A DNA stretch of 64,000 nt, taken from positions 35,067,968-35,131,967 of the forward strand of contig OX243817.1 in the NCBI GenBank assembly GCA_945859605.1. Reading direction: 5' to 3'. The position numbers and the translations under genes were made by a program. This DNA is from Lumbricus rubellus. Taxonomy: Eukaryota; Annelida; Clitellata; Crassiclitellata; Lumbricidae. Position 1 is the stretch's first letter. Each line of letters begins with the position of its first letter. The notes below the pieces were generated by a model that was not told the origin of the DNA, ran no database searches, and saw only the letters and a list, made by a program, of their open reading frames with translations. Shown here one piece after another: positions 41,821 through 54,071 of this stretch.

Positions 41821-42638
41821 TCATCCCTGAGTCAGGCTGTAGATGTTGACACGGTTTCTCCGATGCTCGACGAGCAGTCTCCGCTGCCCCTTGATGGACT
41901 TGAGGCAAAGTCGAAACGGTTTGTCCAGCTTGTTCCTTTCATCGCTCGGAAGGATCTGCTCCAGCTTCAGAAGACTATCCAGCTGGAGTATCCTGCTATG
42001 CGCGGTGTCAACGACGTATACGTTATCCTCAGTGTCGATGGCCAAGTAAGTCGGGTGGTTCAGCTTTTCCGTCTTGTGTTCGTACCGACAGTACACCTTC
42101 CCCTTGCGGTTTATCTCACAAATACCTTGCTTCTTTCCGTTCAACTCGCCGTAACTGACGACGTAGTGGCCTTTCGACGTCTTCACGGCGTGCTGCGGGG
42201 CATTTACTTCACTGGGCAACGGAATCCGGTGTATGAGGACCGCATCTGATCCATACACGTCTAAACTCTTCGATTGATTCCCGAATGTTACGACACGACC
42301 TTCTGGACCGACGGACAGTGTATGCGGTGAGCTGACGTCCGACACCCAGCGAGCTAGCTTGAATGTGTGGGTGTGCTCCACTTTCCAGATGCAGTTATTT
42401 CCGATGTCGGTTACGTAGAGACATTTAGAAGCTTCGCTAGATGCGATGTCCTGCGGGTGTTTGATGTGCTCAGTGATGTCGAGGTCTTTGATTTGCATAA
42501 AGGACGACTGACCCGAGTAGCAAGCAATAGCGTTTGGTGATTTGGCGAGGATGTAGAACATCAAGTGCAGGTAGGCGACACCGCAGACATCACGATTCTT
42601 AAGGACTAGTGACTCAATCAACTGTGTCGATAGAGCCT
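41821..42638 (-). CDS. NHL-repeat protein, last exon
   Basis: A 3' terminal exon that starts after the acceptor TTTCTTTACAG at 42,639 (phase: two bases finish a split codon). It runs about 272 codons to a stop at 41,821. The protein shows NHL/beta-propeller blades: HPQDIASSEASKCLYVTDIGNNCIWKV, SSPHTLSVGPEGRVV, APQHAVKTSKGHYVVSYG and NHPTYLAIDTEDNVYVVDTAHSRILQLD. It ends with LDKPFRLCL...RRLLVEHRRNRVNIY. Such propellers bind RNA or protein, and in animals often follow RING/TRIM domains. No RING or B-box is seen upstream, so the N-terminal exons must lie outside the readable part. Function unknown. Confidence 0.75.
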
Positions 42639-42726
42639 CTGTAAAGAAAAAGTCGAACTGTTACAGCAATAGTAACCCCCCCCCCCGAACGACAAAACAA
42701 TTAGTCATTATACAATCCGAAGCTAT

Positions 42727-42792
42727 ATATATATATATGTATATAATATATATAATATATATATATATATAAATTATATATAATATTATATA
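42727..42792. repeat. (TA)n microsatellite
   Basis: Runs of ATATAT interrupted by AAT. It has no coding content. Confidence 0.9.
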
Positions 42793-42909
42793 AGTAAGTA
42801 TGTGTGACTCAACAGTAACAACACACGTTGAAGGCATGGTGAAAGCTGGCCTACTCTAATAATTATGTGCTCTTGAATGTCTTACATTTTATTTGCATCT
42901 GATGTACCA

Positions 42910-44335
42910 GGTGGTTCTAGGACTACTGATCAAAGGTCAATTGATCTAGGGTCTACTGATCAGAGGACTACTGGTCAAGAGACTACTCATCAGAGGCAAC
43001 TCATCAAGGTACTATTGATCACAGTGTGTTTGGTCGAACACCGAACATAAACCATTTAACTAAAGACAAATTTAATAGGCCTATATCGAAATTCAATACC
43101 GGAATTGAGTTATTTAGTGTTTATACCAGGGGTTCTCAAACTGTGGTACGCGTACCCCAAGGGGTACGCCAGGCGCCGGTAAGGGGTACGCGAAAATTTC
43201 CAGAAATATAAATTTTTATTTGAGTTTATAGACTTTGTGTCCATTTTCCTTGATTAGCAATGATTTTTTAACGTAACTTCATGTAACAGCATCGTCATTT
43301 CTTTTTTTTCACAACATGTGATTAAACTCACATACTAAGCTTAAGCTTATATTATAGTGCATGCAACATGTTTATGTTTAGGCCTGTCACTATAAATTTG
43401 AAACAAAATAATGTATAATTGGTTGAAAAATCCAAAGCCGGAAAATTCTCAGCGCATGCAATGAGCGCAGGCTAATATAGAGCTCAATAAAGATAAGTGA
43501 ATTGTTCTAAGGATTAATTTCTGGTCGAGCTTTAAAATTTGTGATTTCTTTCAGCACGTCAAATAATTATATATCTGTTTGAAACTAGTTTTTGAACTGT
43601 ATATTCTTGCTATCAAAAATAAATATGGGCTAAATTTGAGTTTGAAATTGACAAATATTATAAACCATGTAATATTTTTAATCTGTGCTAGTCAAAACAA
43701 GCACGCAGCAATATAACGCTATAGGCTATCGGTTAGCTCTTTCTTACAGGGATTATAGACCAATGTCCCCTTTTTGTTGACATGATTGCATCATTTGCAT
43801 GATTTTAACTTTGCATATTTTCAATTTTGCTACCTGTAAGGCCCTGTATGTAGGCTATACGACTCTAATAGGCCACACCATACAATGATTAAAAGGACTT
43901 TTTAGTTGTCACTGCAATGGTGACTAGGCAATGGCATTTTGTTTCTGATCTGACTTTGCTGGGGGTACGCCACCATTCGATTTTTTTACTTGGAGTACAA
44001 TAAAAATAAAGTTTGAGAACCCCTGGTTTATACCAACTTAAATTACTGGATAACAAACGACTTTAGTACAAGTAGGCTACTACATTTACGACTGTTATAA
44101 AACACAGAAACTTACATTTAAGTGCAGTGTATAACTCGAGTATTTATGGAATTTTTTGTAGGGGCGTGTGCAGTTTAAATAAACAGTTCTTGGCAAACAA
44201 ATCGGACCCTAACAAAGGACGTGTGAAGTCGTTAGATTGTTCGTTAGATGATAGGCCTACGTTCGATGTTCGATAACCGCGATGTATAGCCTAATTCGTG
44301 ATCAATAGTACCTTGATGAGTTGCATGGTTTCGTG
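42910..44335. mobile_element. possible foldback element with GACTACTGATCA-type arm
   Basis: The left arm (about 42,915-43,020) is an array of degenerate GACTACTGATCA(A/G)AG units. The 26-base word from GCAACTCATCAAGG to TATTGATCAC in the left arm has its inverse at about 44,304-44,331. The inside has been hit by a hAT element (43,127-44,025). I could not define a target duplication, and only a short right arm is visible. Confidence 0.4.
43127..44025. mobile_element. hAT-type element, copy B
   Basis: Same family and same orientation as 40,486-41,389, with a few substitutions and a short TAGGCC deletion. Perfect 8-bp duplication GTTTATAC (43,119-43,126 and 44,026-44,033). An uninterrupted relative of its flanks is at about 44,553-44,591. 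Confidence 0.9.
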
Positions 44336-45104
44336 CAATTTCGGCATACGAAGTTTAAATGTTCATATCTTTTTATCCGTTCAACTTTATTTCATGAAAT
44401 TTTGGAATCATGTTCTTGGTCCACTTATCTAAATATTTGGAAAGATTTAGCGTGATATGCTATCAGGCATTGGAGATATATGAAAAATAGTTTGGCTTAG
44501 TTTTTTGGAATCACGGTTTATATTAAATATATATAACGTTTTTTTTTGCCGAAAATTGAGTTATTTAGTGTTTATACCAACTTAAATTACTGTCATGATG
44601 ATTAAGTCCTAGTTTTTGCGGGAAATTATCGTCGGAATTAACGGATCACATTCTAGCGCTACATAATCGCTGCGCTTCCCGGTTTAATACATCGTCATCG
44701 CAATGCTTTGCGCTCTTTCACGGCGTTGTCCCTTTCTCAGGAAACGAGGTAGACTTTATTGGGAAATTAGGTACGATCGGTTCTAGATATAATTTGGGCG
44801 CTGAACTAAATTGGCCGTGGGACTTAGACATAAACTGGGAAACATTTTTGGCCTAATCCGATCTGTGTTTGCATTGAATTGCATGTATTTGATTTTAATT
44901 GAAAGCGCTGTTAGTAAACTTAGTTGGACCAACCTATACTGTTTCTTAAGTGTTTTTACCTACATGGTTACAATTTTTGCAATTAAAGACCTGGCCAGTA
45001 ACTGCAGTGCGTAGGCCTATAAAAGTGTGCAGTACTGTTTGCACAGCAAAGAAATGGAACTCTTTCAAGATAACAGGAGATACATTTTCCATTATGCGAT
45101 TTTA

Positions 45105-46270
45105 ACGATGTGAACCGCGAATTGAAATGCCAGATTATCCAGGACTGCCGGTCAAATCGTCTTCGTCGGAAGGCTGATCCTACGCTCACCCTGCACAACA
45201 AGCTGTTTGAGGTGGAACGTGCAGCTGAACTTGCCGAAGCCCAGTCTTCTGCGATGATAGGTGTGCCTGCAACCGAGTCCGTCAGTCAGATAAGGGCAAA
45301 GCACCGGATTGTCAAGAAAAATTGGGTACGTCATGAAACTCATGATGAGCCTAAAGGAAACGTAACCTGTAGAAACTGCGAGAAAGCTTGGGCACATGCA
45401 GATTGCAGAAGGCCGTCAACGCTGTCCAGCTCTTCGCCAATCTTGCAGGAGTTGCGGAGGACTCGGGCATTTTCATCGCAGCTCAGAGCCATCACTGCGC
45501 TCAGAGGTGCAGTGTGAAGGTCACAGACCAAGACTTAATTGGGTCGCTGTAGACAACCCTAGATACGATGACATATTGGTATTTGGCAACACTCGAGAAA
45601 AACGCGACAGAAATATCCGTGCTTGATTTCAACGGTTACGAGAGAGTGGCTTGACGCTGAACGCCAAGTGATGTGCTTTCAATCGAAGAAATCTCGAATT
45701 ATTTGGCCATACCTTTTCTGCCACTGGCCATTCTGCCGACGCTAAGTAGGTGCAAAACATCGTGAACCTACCTCGGCCTACCAACGTTTGCGAATTACGA
45801 GGTCTGCTGGGTATGGCGAACTTTAGCTCTCGTTTCATACCACGATACGCCACCATGACCCAATCTCTGAGAACCTTGTTGCTAAAAGACGTTGCCTTCA
45901 GCTGTGGCCCTGAACAGGAAGCTTCGCTGGCAGAAGTACGCAAGACGCTGGCACAACCACCGACACTGACTTATTTTGATGAGGCACGCCAGACTGAAAT
46001 CTTTGCTGCTGCTAGCCCAGTTGGCGTGGGAGCCATTCTTACTCAGCGTGATCTTGATGGAGCGGGTCGTCATATCAATGCCTATATGCCAGCAGGTCAC
46101 TAATTGATGTTGAACATCGTTATTCTCAGACGGAGCGAGAAGCCCTCGCCATTGTTTGGGCTTGGGAACACTTTCATTAATATATTTTTGGCAAGCCTGT
46201 TCGCATCTTAACTGACCAAAAGCCACTGGTGAGCATTTTCTGTAACCCTCTCTCTATAAACCACCTGTGT
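45105..46270 (+). pseudogene. gypsy relic: Gag zinc knuckles joined to RT thumb/RNase H
   Basis: The plus strand reads, with frame changes, two zinc-knuckle words (CRNCEKAWAHADC near 45,375 and CRSCGGLGHFHRSS near 45,455). Next comes an RT DDILVFG word near 45,570. A good frame follows from 45,750 (IVNLPRPTNVCELRGLLGMANF, RNase H AAASPVGVGAILTQ), then HRYSQTEREALAIVWAWEHF and ILTDQKPL near 46,220. Protease and most RT fingers/palm are missing between the zinc region and DDI, so this is an internally deleted, dead copy. Later parts continue at 48,040 and 49,085. Confidence 0.75.
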
Positions 46271-46562
46271 CGATGTGCACATGACCAAGTGTAAGGTAGG
46301 CTAAGCCTGCCGGAAGACTCTCCACGCCTATCGGACATGGCTAAAGAAGCCGACGAAGTCCCATTATTCAGCGTCGATACAGCCTTCGTCCACGTCCGCA
46401 TAACTTTGAGTTGCCACCGAAGGACGATAAAAACTTTATTCCAAGAGCCCTCTATAAGTGCCTTCTCAACAAGTGTCTGTGTAACCCTTAGTACTTCCCT
46501 TCCATGTAACTGAGTTGCGGTGTTGTCAACCTGTGTTCTTTTTCACATTAAACGAATATATA

Positions 46563-47569
46563 CAGAGTGGCGCATAAAAAGTGAGACCGCCTCGCTAAAT
46601 CTTTTGTATTGTAATATTAAATTATGTTTTTGGCGGTTTTTAAACTTTAAAATTATCCTCGCTCATTAACTCATCGTGTGACGTCAGTATTTCGTGAACT
46701 TCCGGTCGCCATCTTTATATTTTTTGTTAAATTGATGCCGACGGTAGGCTGCGACAGCGCTTAAATCATGAAGCGGTTATACCCGAGGTTCGTTGGAATG
46801 GTACGGAATATTCTGTGTGCGAGTGATGATTCTCACAGCCACAAGAGTCAACAGGATATATAAAGAGAAACTGTCATATCTCGAAAAACAGTGCAGCGCA
46901 TTATAGAGCAAATTTTGCAACTTCGACCGTATACAAACGCGTAATAGTGCAGGTTTCGAACGAAAACTGCAAATTAATACACCGGTAGCGAAGTCAACAT
47001 TTAGTTGGATATATCCAAAGAGAAAATTGTGCGAGGCATTTGGTTCAGAGACGAAAAGACATTTAGGCCTAGGCCTATTGTCAGAATGGGTAATTCTCAA
47101 AGTGATCGTGTTTATTCTGATGCAAGAAAATGTTCCAGCAACGAACTAGTCACTCATACGCGCACGTGAACATTTCAGTCGTTGCATCATAGTTTCGGTC
47201 GGGGTGTCTCGGATGAAGAAAACCCAGTGTGGTGATTGTTGAACCTGAGGCTAGGGTGAACAGGGAGTGTACGGTACCTATTGTGATCACGTCTTAAGAC
47301 AAGGATTGCTCCTGGATATTCGAAACTGGCCATTGTTGAAGAGTGGCAAAAATTCGATCGGCGGTTTATTAACAGAAACTTTGACCAGTGATGTCGACGT
47401 TTAGACACAAACTGCTGAGAACCAAGGTGGACACATTGAATTTTATTTTTGATTCTGTACGAATAAACATTTGGCAATAATTTACTTGTTTTTTGAGGAA
47501 GAAAAAGTTTTTAAATAATTTATTATTTGACATTGTGCTAGGCGATCTCACTTTTTATGCGCCACCCTA
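46563..47569 (+). mobile_element. Tc1/mariner-type transposon, degenerate
   Basis: Inverted ends (CAGAGTGGCGCATAAAAAGT at the left, the inverse of AGGGTGGCGCATAAAAAGT at the right) lie between TA dinucleotides. The plus strand reads a transposase relic: SDDSHSHKS, then RKTVQRIIEQ near 46,870-46,910, and the terminal NQGGHIEF near 47,430 before a stop. Several stops and frame changes make it inactive. It lies within the interrupted gypsy relic and is a different subfamily from 14,901-16,541. Confidence 0.8.
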
Positions 47570-47586
47570 TATATATATATATATAT

Positions 47587-47633
<47 letters not shown>
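47570..47633. repeat. (AT)n(GT)n microsatellite
   Basis: About 35 bp of AT repeats followed by about 28 bp of GT repeats, starting exactly at the mariner border TA. Confidence 0.9.
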
Positions 47634-47636
<3 letters not shown>

Positions 47637-48039
47637 CTGTAGACATTACATCTGACATAACTAATCCAGCGGTAGCCGTTGGAATTTGGCCATATGCATG
47701 GAGATAGACTTGAAAGCGACATAACTAATCTACACATTCCTTGCACCCGACGATGCATGACGCTTGTTCTTCCCCCAATTTATTAGGTTATAGCTGAGCG
47801 CGCATGCGTGAAAGATATTTATATGCGGTCATTGCCAGCGTGGGGCAAACAGATCAAGACCTATAGACGGGCCACAGGGAATATCGACGGCTAAAGTCGA
47901 CCGTCTTTTGTTGACAATGGGAATAGCAGGCTTACTCCTACCTCGGAGTTGGAATAACCTTATACCTATCCTAACTCGCTAATCCCAAGCCATGCATACA
48001 GAATTCACCCATGGCACTACTCCGCATAGGCCAGATTTA

Positions 48040-48390
48040 ACCTAAAGAGTGTGCATGTGGGCCCTGCTCGCATAGAAAGATGGACGCTCCGATTGCAGCC
48101 ATATGCGGCCAGTGTTGTCTACCGTGCTCGCTGCGAAAACCCGACGGATTATCTGTCCAGGCACCCTCAAGAGGACGCAAGGCTAGTGTCGCGCGAGGAG
48201 AAAGTTGCGGAAGAATACGCAAACTTTGTTACAAATCATGCTATTCCAAAGGCCATGACGTTGGAGGAATTGCAGTCAGAAACAAAACGTGGCGTCACCT
48301 TGCAGGCTGTTAAGTCTGCAATACAGTCTGGTCGTTGGTGTAATGGCGCTAGAAGAATGGACGGATATAGGGAGCTAGGGGAAGACTAAA
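48040..48390 (+). pseudogene. gypsy relic continued: RNase H end
   Basis: The plus strand reads GPARIERWTLRLQPY and NPTDYLSRHPQ, then AEEYANFVTNHAIPKAMTLEEL. This is the family order that follows the RNase H DHKPL motif seen near 46,230. The block is therefore the downstream part of the same copy, displaced by about 1.8 kb of inserted DNA that includes the mariner. Confidence 0.75.
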
Positions 48391-49076
48391 AAACAAAAAC
48401 ACACCTTGAGCAAGAAAATAAACTGGAGTCAAAACTAATAATACTTTACATTAAACCAATAATACCTTACATTAATGTTTGTGTTTAAACTATTACATCG
48501 ACACAGAAGTCGTCAACAACAACCCTATCGACACAGAAGTCGTCAACAACAATCCTATCAACACAGAAGTCGTCAACAACAATCCTATCAACACAGAAGT
48601 CGTCAACAAAAATCCTATCAACACAGAAGTCGTCAACAACAACCCTATCAACACAGAAGTCGTCAACAACAACCCTATCGACACAGAAGTCGTCAACAAC
48701 AACCCTATCGACACAGAAGTCGTCAACAACAATCCTATCAACACAGAAGTCGTCAACAACAATCCTATCAACACAGAAGTCGTCAACAACAACCCTATCA
48801 ACACAGAAGTCGTCAACAACAACCCTATCGACACAGAAGTCTTCAAAAACAACCCTATCGACACAGAAGTCGTCAACAACAACCCTATCGACACAGAAGT
48901 CGTCAAGACGTCAACAACAACCCTATCGACACAAAAGTCGTCAACAACAATCCCATCCTCGTCGCCAATGTATTAGTTTAAACACAAACATTAATGTAAG
49001 GTATTATTGGTCTAATGTAAAGTATTATTAGTTTTGACTCCAGTTTATTTTCTTGCTCGTGGTGTGTTCTTGTTTA
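48391..49076. mobile_element. foldback element carrying a 30-bp minisatellite
   Basis: Two arms of about 100 bp (48,391-48,490 and 48,976-49,076) are almost perfect inverted copies, each ending inside at GTTTAAAC. Between them lie about 15 units of 30 bp. It is inserted in a gypsy relic, whose reading resumes at about 49,085. I could not define a target duplication, and there is no protein-coding gene; the repeat is open in several frames only because 30 is a multiple of 3. Confidence 0.75.
48497..48955. repeat. 30-bp minisatellite
   Basis: Unit ATCGACACAGAAGTCGTCAA plus CAACAACCCT, about 15 copies. Two main unit types (ATCGAC and ATCAAC) occur in blocks: 2 G, 4 A, 2 G, 3 A, 3 G. This suggests a higher-order unit of about 5-6 monomers. 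The G type can form a small CGAC/GTCG stem. Confidence 0.95.
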
Positions 49077-49084
49077 CAGTTGGG

Positions 49085-49240
49085 TCCGCTCGGTGCAGGA
49101 TGACGGTTGTGATCCCATTATCAATTATGCCTTTTCCAGGGTGAAGACTGACCTTACCTATGACATCTACAACGAAGTTATTCTACGTCACAACCGCCTG
49201 GTAATACCTCAGTGCAGAGCCTTCTATTACTGAGAGTTTG
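49085..49240 (+). pseudogene. gypsy relic continued: pre-integrase region
   Basis: The plus strand reads NYAFSRVKTDLTYDIYNEVILRHNRLVIPQC. This fits the segment before the integrase zinc domain in gypsy Pol (…ELS…ILR..RIVIP). It resumes right after the foldback element. Confidence 0.55.
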
Positions 49241-49415
49241 GCCCTCTCCTATAGGCGCAATGGTAAACGGATTCATGCATTCTGATTGGTCGGCTGACAT
49301 GGACGCCATTCTAGTTCAAACAGAAAGGGTTGAGTAAGTAAGTAGCTACGATGGGTGCCTGTCAAATTCATTTACTTCACTTCTGTTGTGTTGACGCTCT
49401 AGATTAAATGATAAT

Positions 49416-50229
49416 GGTGTCCGGTCAAAACCGCGCACACAAAACCGCGCACGCTCATTACCGCGCACGATCATAACCGCGCACGATCATAACCGCATTC
49501 AGGCATTTCAACATGCATCCAGCTTCTATGTCAAATCTAAAAATACCTTCATCCAAATTCTTTCTTGCGATCTGTAGGCCTATTTTCGTCAATCCAACTT
49601 CTATTTTAGATTTTTTAAATATGAAAATACCTTCATCCAGTTTCCATTTCTCATGCGTTATTTTCGTCAATCCAACCTCTATTTCATATATAAAAATACC
49701 TTCATCCAGCTTCTATTTCTCACGCGTTATTTTCGTCAATCCATCTTCTATTTCATATATAATAATACCTTCATCCAGCTTCCATTTCTCGTGCGTTATT
49801 TTCGTCAATCCAGCTTTTATTTTAAATCTAAGAATATTTTCATCCAGCTTCCATTTCGCATGCGTTATTTTCATCAATCCAGCCTCCACTTCACCACTAA
49901 AATAATTTATTCCAGCTTCCATTTCTCAAACTCTGGCCCAGTTGTCTGTAGACCAATTGTCGTTAGACCAGTTGCCTGTAGAAAACTTGTCGTTTGAGGA
50001 GTTGTCTGTAGACACCGCTTAAATAGAAGTTGGATGAAGGTAATTTTAGATTTGACATAGAAGCTAGATGCATGTTGAAATAATTGAATGCGGTTATGAT
50101 CGTGCGCGGTAAAGATCGTGCGCGGTAATGATCGTGCGCGGTAATGAGCGTGTGCGGTTTTGTGAATCGCGGTTATGTGTGCGCGGTTTTGTGTGCGCGG
50201 TTTTGTGTGCGCGGTTTTGATAGTAAACC
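49416..50229. mobile_element. Mutator-like foldback element with CGCGCACGATCATAAC arms
   Basis: The left arm (49,416-49,520) is an array of AAAACCGCGCAC/GATCATAACCGCG units, and the right arm (50,065-50,229) is the inverse array. A perfect 9-bp direct duplication AATGATAAT flanks it (49,407-49,415 and 50,230-50,238), the typical Mutator length. The inside has about five units of a roughly 70-bp tandem repeat (49,540-49,920: CTTCATCCAGCTTCCATTTCT, GCGTTATTTTCGTCAATCCA). It also has a short array of GTTGTCTGTAGACCA words (49,938-50,016). No transposase is present. Confidence 0.8.
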
Positions 50230-50382
50230 AATGATAATTAGGCCTATTCGGAAGATAGGAAATTACATGTAAATTCAGCTGCCACATGTGTAATTTAATA
50301 ACACTCTCTTATATGGCAGTTTCGTTAAACATGTAACCAGCCTAGTACAATTGTTTTTTCACCGGAACCTTAAATGGAGAGA

Positions 50383-51249
<867 letters not shown>

Positions 51250-51449
51250 NNNNNNNNNNNNNNNNNNNNNNNNNNNNNNNNNNNNNNNNNNNNNNNNNNN
51301 NNNNNNNNNNNNNNNNNNNNNNNNNNNNNNNNNNNNNNNNNNNNNNNNNNNNNNNNNNNNNNNNNNNNNNNNNNNNNNNNNNNNNNNNNNNNNNNNNNNN
51401 NNNNNNNNNNNNNNNNNNNNNNNNNNNNNNNNNNNNNNNNNNNNNNNNN
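51250..51449. other. assembly gap (200 N)
   Basis: Exactly 200 undetermined bases at the end of the CT tract, a conventional gap size. True length is unknown. The next 330 bp show nothing recognisable. Confidence 0.99.
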
Positions 51450-51790
51450 GACGTTTCAGTTTAGAAATAAAAGAGGTCAAAAAAGCATGCAGAGGAAACA
51501 ATAAGCTTGAAAATTCAGCCAGTAGGCTATGTGAAACTATCAAACAAGGATAATAATGTATGTGAACTCTAATAAGAGTCGAAATAGGACCAAAGAAAAA
51601 TCTGACATCACTTGAAAGGCAGTCTAGTTGACATACAGGTGTAGTAATAGTAACAATAATACATAGAGATGTGAGTGCCATAAGTTCGAAAGCAAACGAT
51701 TTACAGTAGGCCTAGCAACGATTCAGAAGCACATGTTAATAGCAAGCATGATGTAGGCTACTTTCGTTGCCTGTTTCTTTCTTAACCTAC

Positions 51791-51844
51791 CTCTTGTTGG
51801 CTGCTTTCTTCGAATCGAAAACGTTCGGCGAAACCAACTCATAC
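51791..51844 (-). CDS. possible further exon of the ULK-type kinase gene
   Basis: Lies between an acceptor (ATGAAACAG) and a donor (GTAGGT) on the minus strand, is 54 bp long, and is phase-compatible with the exon at 53,976-54,071. The encoded 18 residues are basic (FRRTFSIRRKQPTR). They have no known counterpart, so the call rests only on splice signals and phase. Confidence 0.25.
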
Positions 51845-53975
51845 CTGTTTCATTTCAAATTAGAAAGACTCAGTTACACGTCAATGTAAATAATAAGCGA
51901 TTCAGCAGCTAAGCGTAAAATGAACTGAAATAGGATGTGAGCAAAATTGTGAAGCAATGTGAAAACAACGTGAAGCAAAAGCAGTGTGGGAAAGGTCGTA
52001 AAATATCGGCGACAACAGCAAAGAGGTGAAGTGTAAAGAAAGGTTGAATAGCATTAATTTAGGTAAATTGAAGAAAGCTGGATACACGTAAGGCAACGTA
52101 ACTATCTGATTATATCCATTAACCGAAAAGAATTTTAAAAATCAAATTCGTGGTAATTAGACATCAGAAGGCATTTTATTGATATTGATCAATTTGTATT
52201 AGGATAAATAAAGGCATGCGTTAGCCTGCTAGGCCTATTATTATAATCATGATTAATAGGTTAGGAACTGTAACAAATATCCCTTAGCCTACATGACACG
52301 CATCGATTAAATTATGTAAGAATTCTTGTCAATAAATGAACTTTAAAGAAGTGTAACTTTGTAAAATGCATGCAAAAATATTAAAATTTCTTGTTACACA
52401 AACAAAACGACACCACAACCGAAATTAACAATCAAGTGACAACAATTATTGACAACTGGAACAAAGTAACTTCTATAAAAAAAACAATAACAGAAACAAA
52501 CTATGAACAGAAACTGAAACAAAACCGAACAAAATAAACAAAAAACAACAAAAACAACAACAAAACAAGCTGCGCCAAAAACTTTAAAAACCTGTTAGGT
52601 ACTCCCAACCAAATATCAAGAAAGCAGGATTAGGCGCAAAAATTATTCTGATACATTGATTGTCGTTAAGTAACATGCTCAAGCAAATGAACGAGTAGCA
52701 AAATTAGTAATTTACAATTAGAAATAAAATTATGTGCTCATATAAGCTTAACACTTAGCACTATCAGGTTGAGTAAAAACAATTAGTATTTTATTCTATG
52801 GTAGAATTAAGTTCTAAAACACTTAACCTAAAATTAACATCTCCTCACTTACCATCCACTTGCGTGCAAAAAATTCATTAGACAATTTGCGGGTTATGAC
52901 TTGAGATTATTACCAAAGATAATAATAGTCAGTGGATTAGCCAAAGCAGTACAGCGAAAATATGTAGGCCTATCAATTGAAACAGTGATAATTACGATTA
53001 GGTAGGGCCTACTAGGCCTAATTCTTACTTAAAAGCTGCAGTTCTAGCATATAATGAAATGATAAGCATGCCCAATAACAGTTATGATGAAGAAATTATC
53101 ATTAATTTTATATCCGTTATTATTAATTTCAATATGCCTACGTCAGTTCTGGATTCGAAACTATCATCATCTAATCAATGATTATTAATATTATTATCAG
53201 CATCATCGCTATCCCTGTCAGCATCGTTTCTGCTATTTTGTATTATTGCAATTATTATCATTAGGCCTACCTTATCTTTAGTTTTAGGTCTACATTGATT
53301 TTATTTATTTTATTAATTCGTCTAGCATGATAATGGCATGTGAAAAGCCCTCTAAATTCTAAAATCTTGATAGTAAATTAATGCTCTGCAATGGGTTTAA
53401 ATGTGCGTTTCGTTAAATGAGTTATAGCCTAATGGAGTAGTTTGCCTGCATGGAAAATAACCAGAACCTGAGAGGCAAAATTCCTTGACTTTCTTAAAAG
53501 TCAGCATCAAATTAATCGTAAATTCGATATTAATTATGAGGTCTTCTTGTTAGCTTAATAATTGCAACTCGGACTTGGATTGCCATTTCTTTGTGCATTA
53601 TTGTTATTATAATCAATAAGTTTTATTATGATAATGTTGTGTGGTTTTTGCATATTTTTCCACAACTTATTTCTTCCGTAAACTAAGGTGCGTGTGCTGG
53701 TAGAAGGCCTAGGCCTATAATTAAGAATATTCTTACTTCATTACTTTAGTACCAGCGCCATAGACAATGCCAACAATGACTGAATTCTGGAGAGCCAATT
53801 AATTATCTTGAAGGAACAGGGAGCTTAAAATTTAAGGCGCTAACTTGATTCTTGTTCTGAATGTTTCTATCCATTGATTGGCGCAGACTCGACAAAAACA
53901 AAACAGAACTAGTAAATGATGTATGACGATGACAATACTAACAAAAGGAACAACACATAAAAGTGCAACTCTCAC

Positions 53976-54071
53976 AACCACGGTTATTCTCGGTGGGAGA
54001 CTGAGGGTCAGTTGGCGGAGTCGCTTTCGCAGCAGGTTTTGCGGACTTTCTCTTCTGTTCGTCCACTTCCT
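53976..54071 (-). CDS. kinase gene exon after the catalytic domain
   Basis: A 96-bp exon between TTTTCAG and GTGAGA. It continues the reading frame after HPFLGM with a basic, then Pro/Ser/Thr-rich stretch (EVDEQKRKSAKPAAKATPP). This is as expected for the disordered region following ULK kinase domains. Confidence 0.6.

Noticed and set aside
48475..48981. Long open frames and CRISPR-like 30-bp periodicity
   Set aside because: Units are contiguous with no unique spacers, and the frames exist only because 30 is divisible by 3. This is a minisatellite in eukaryotic DNA.
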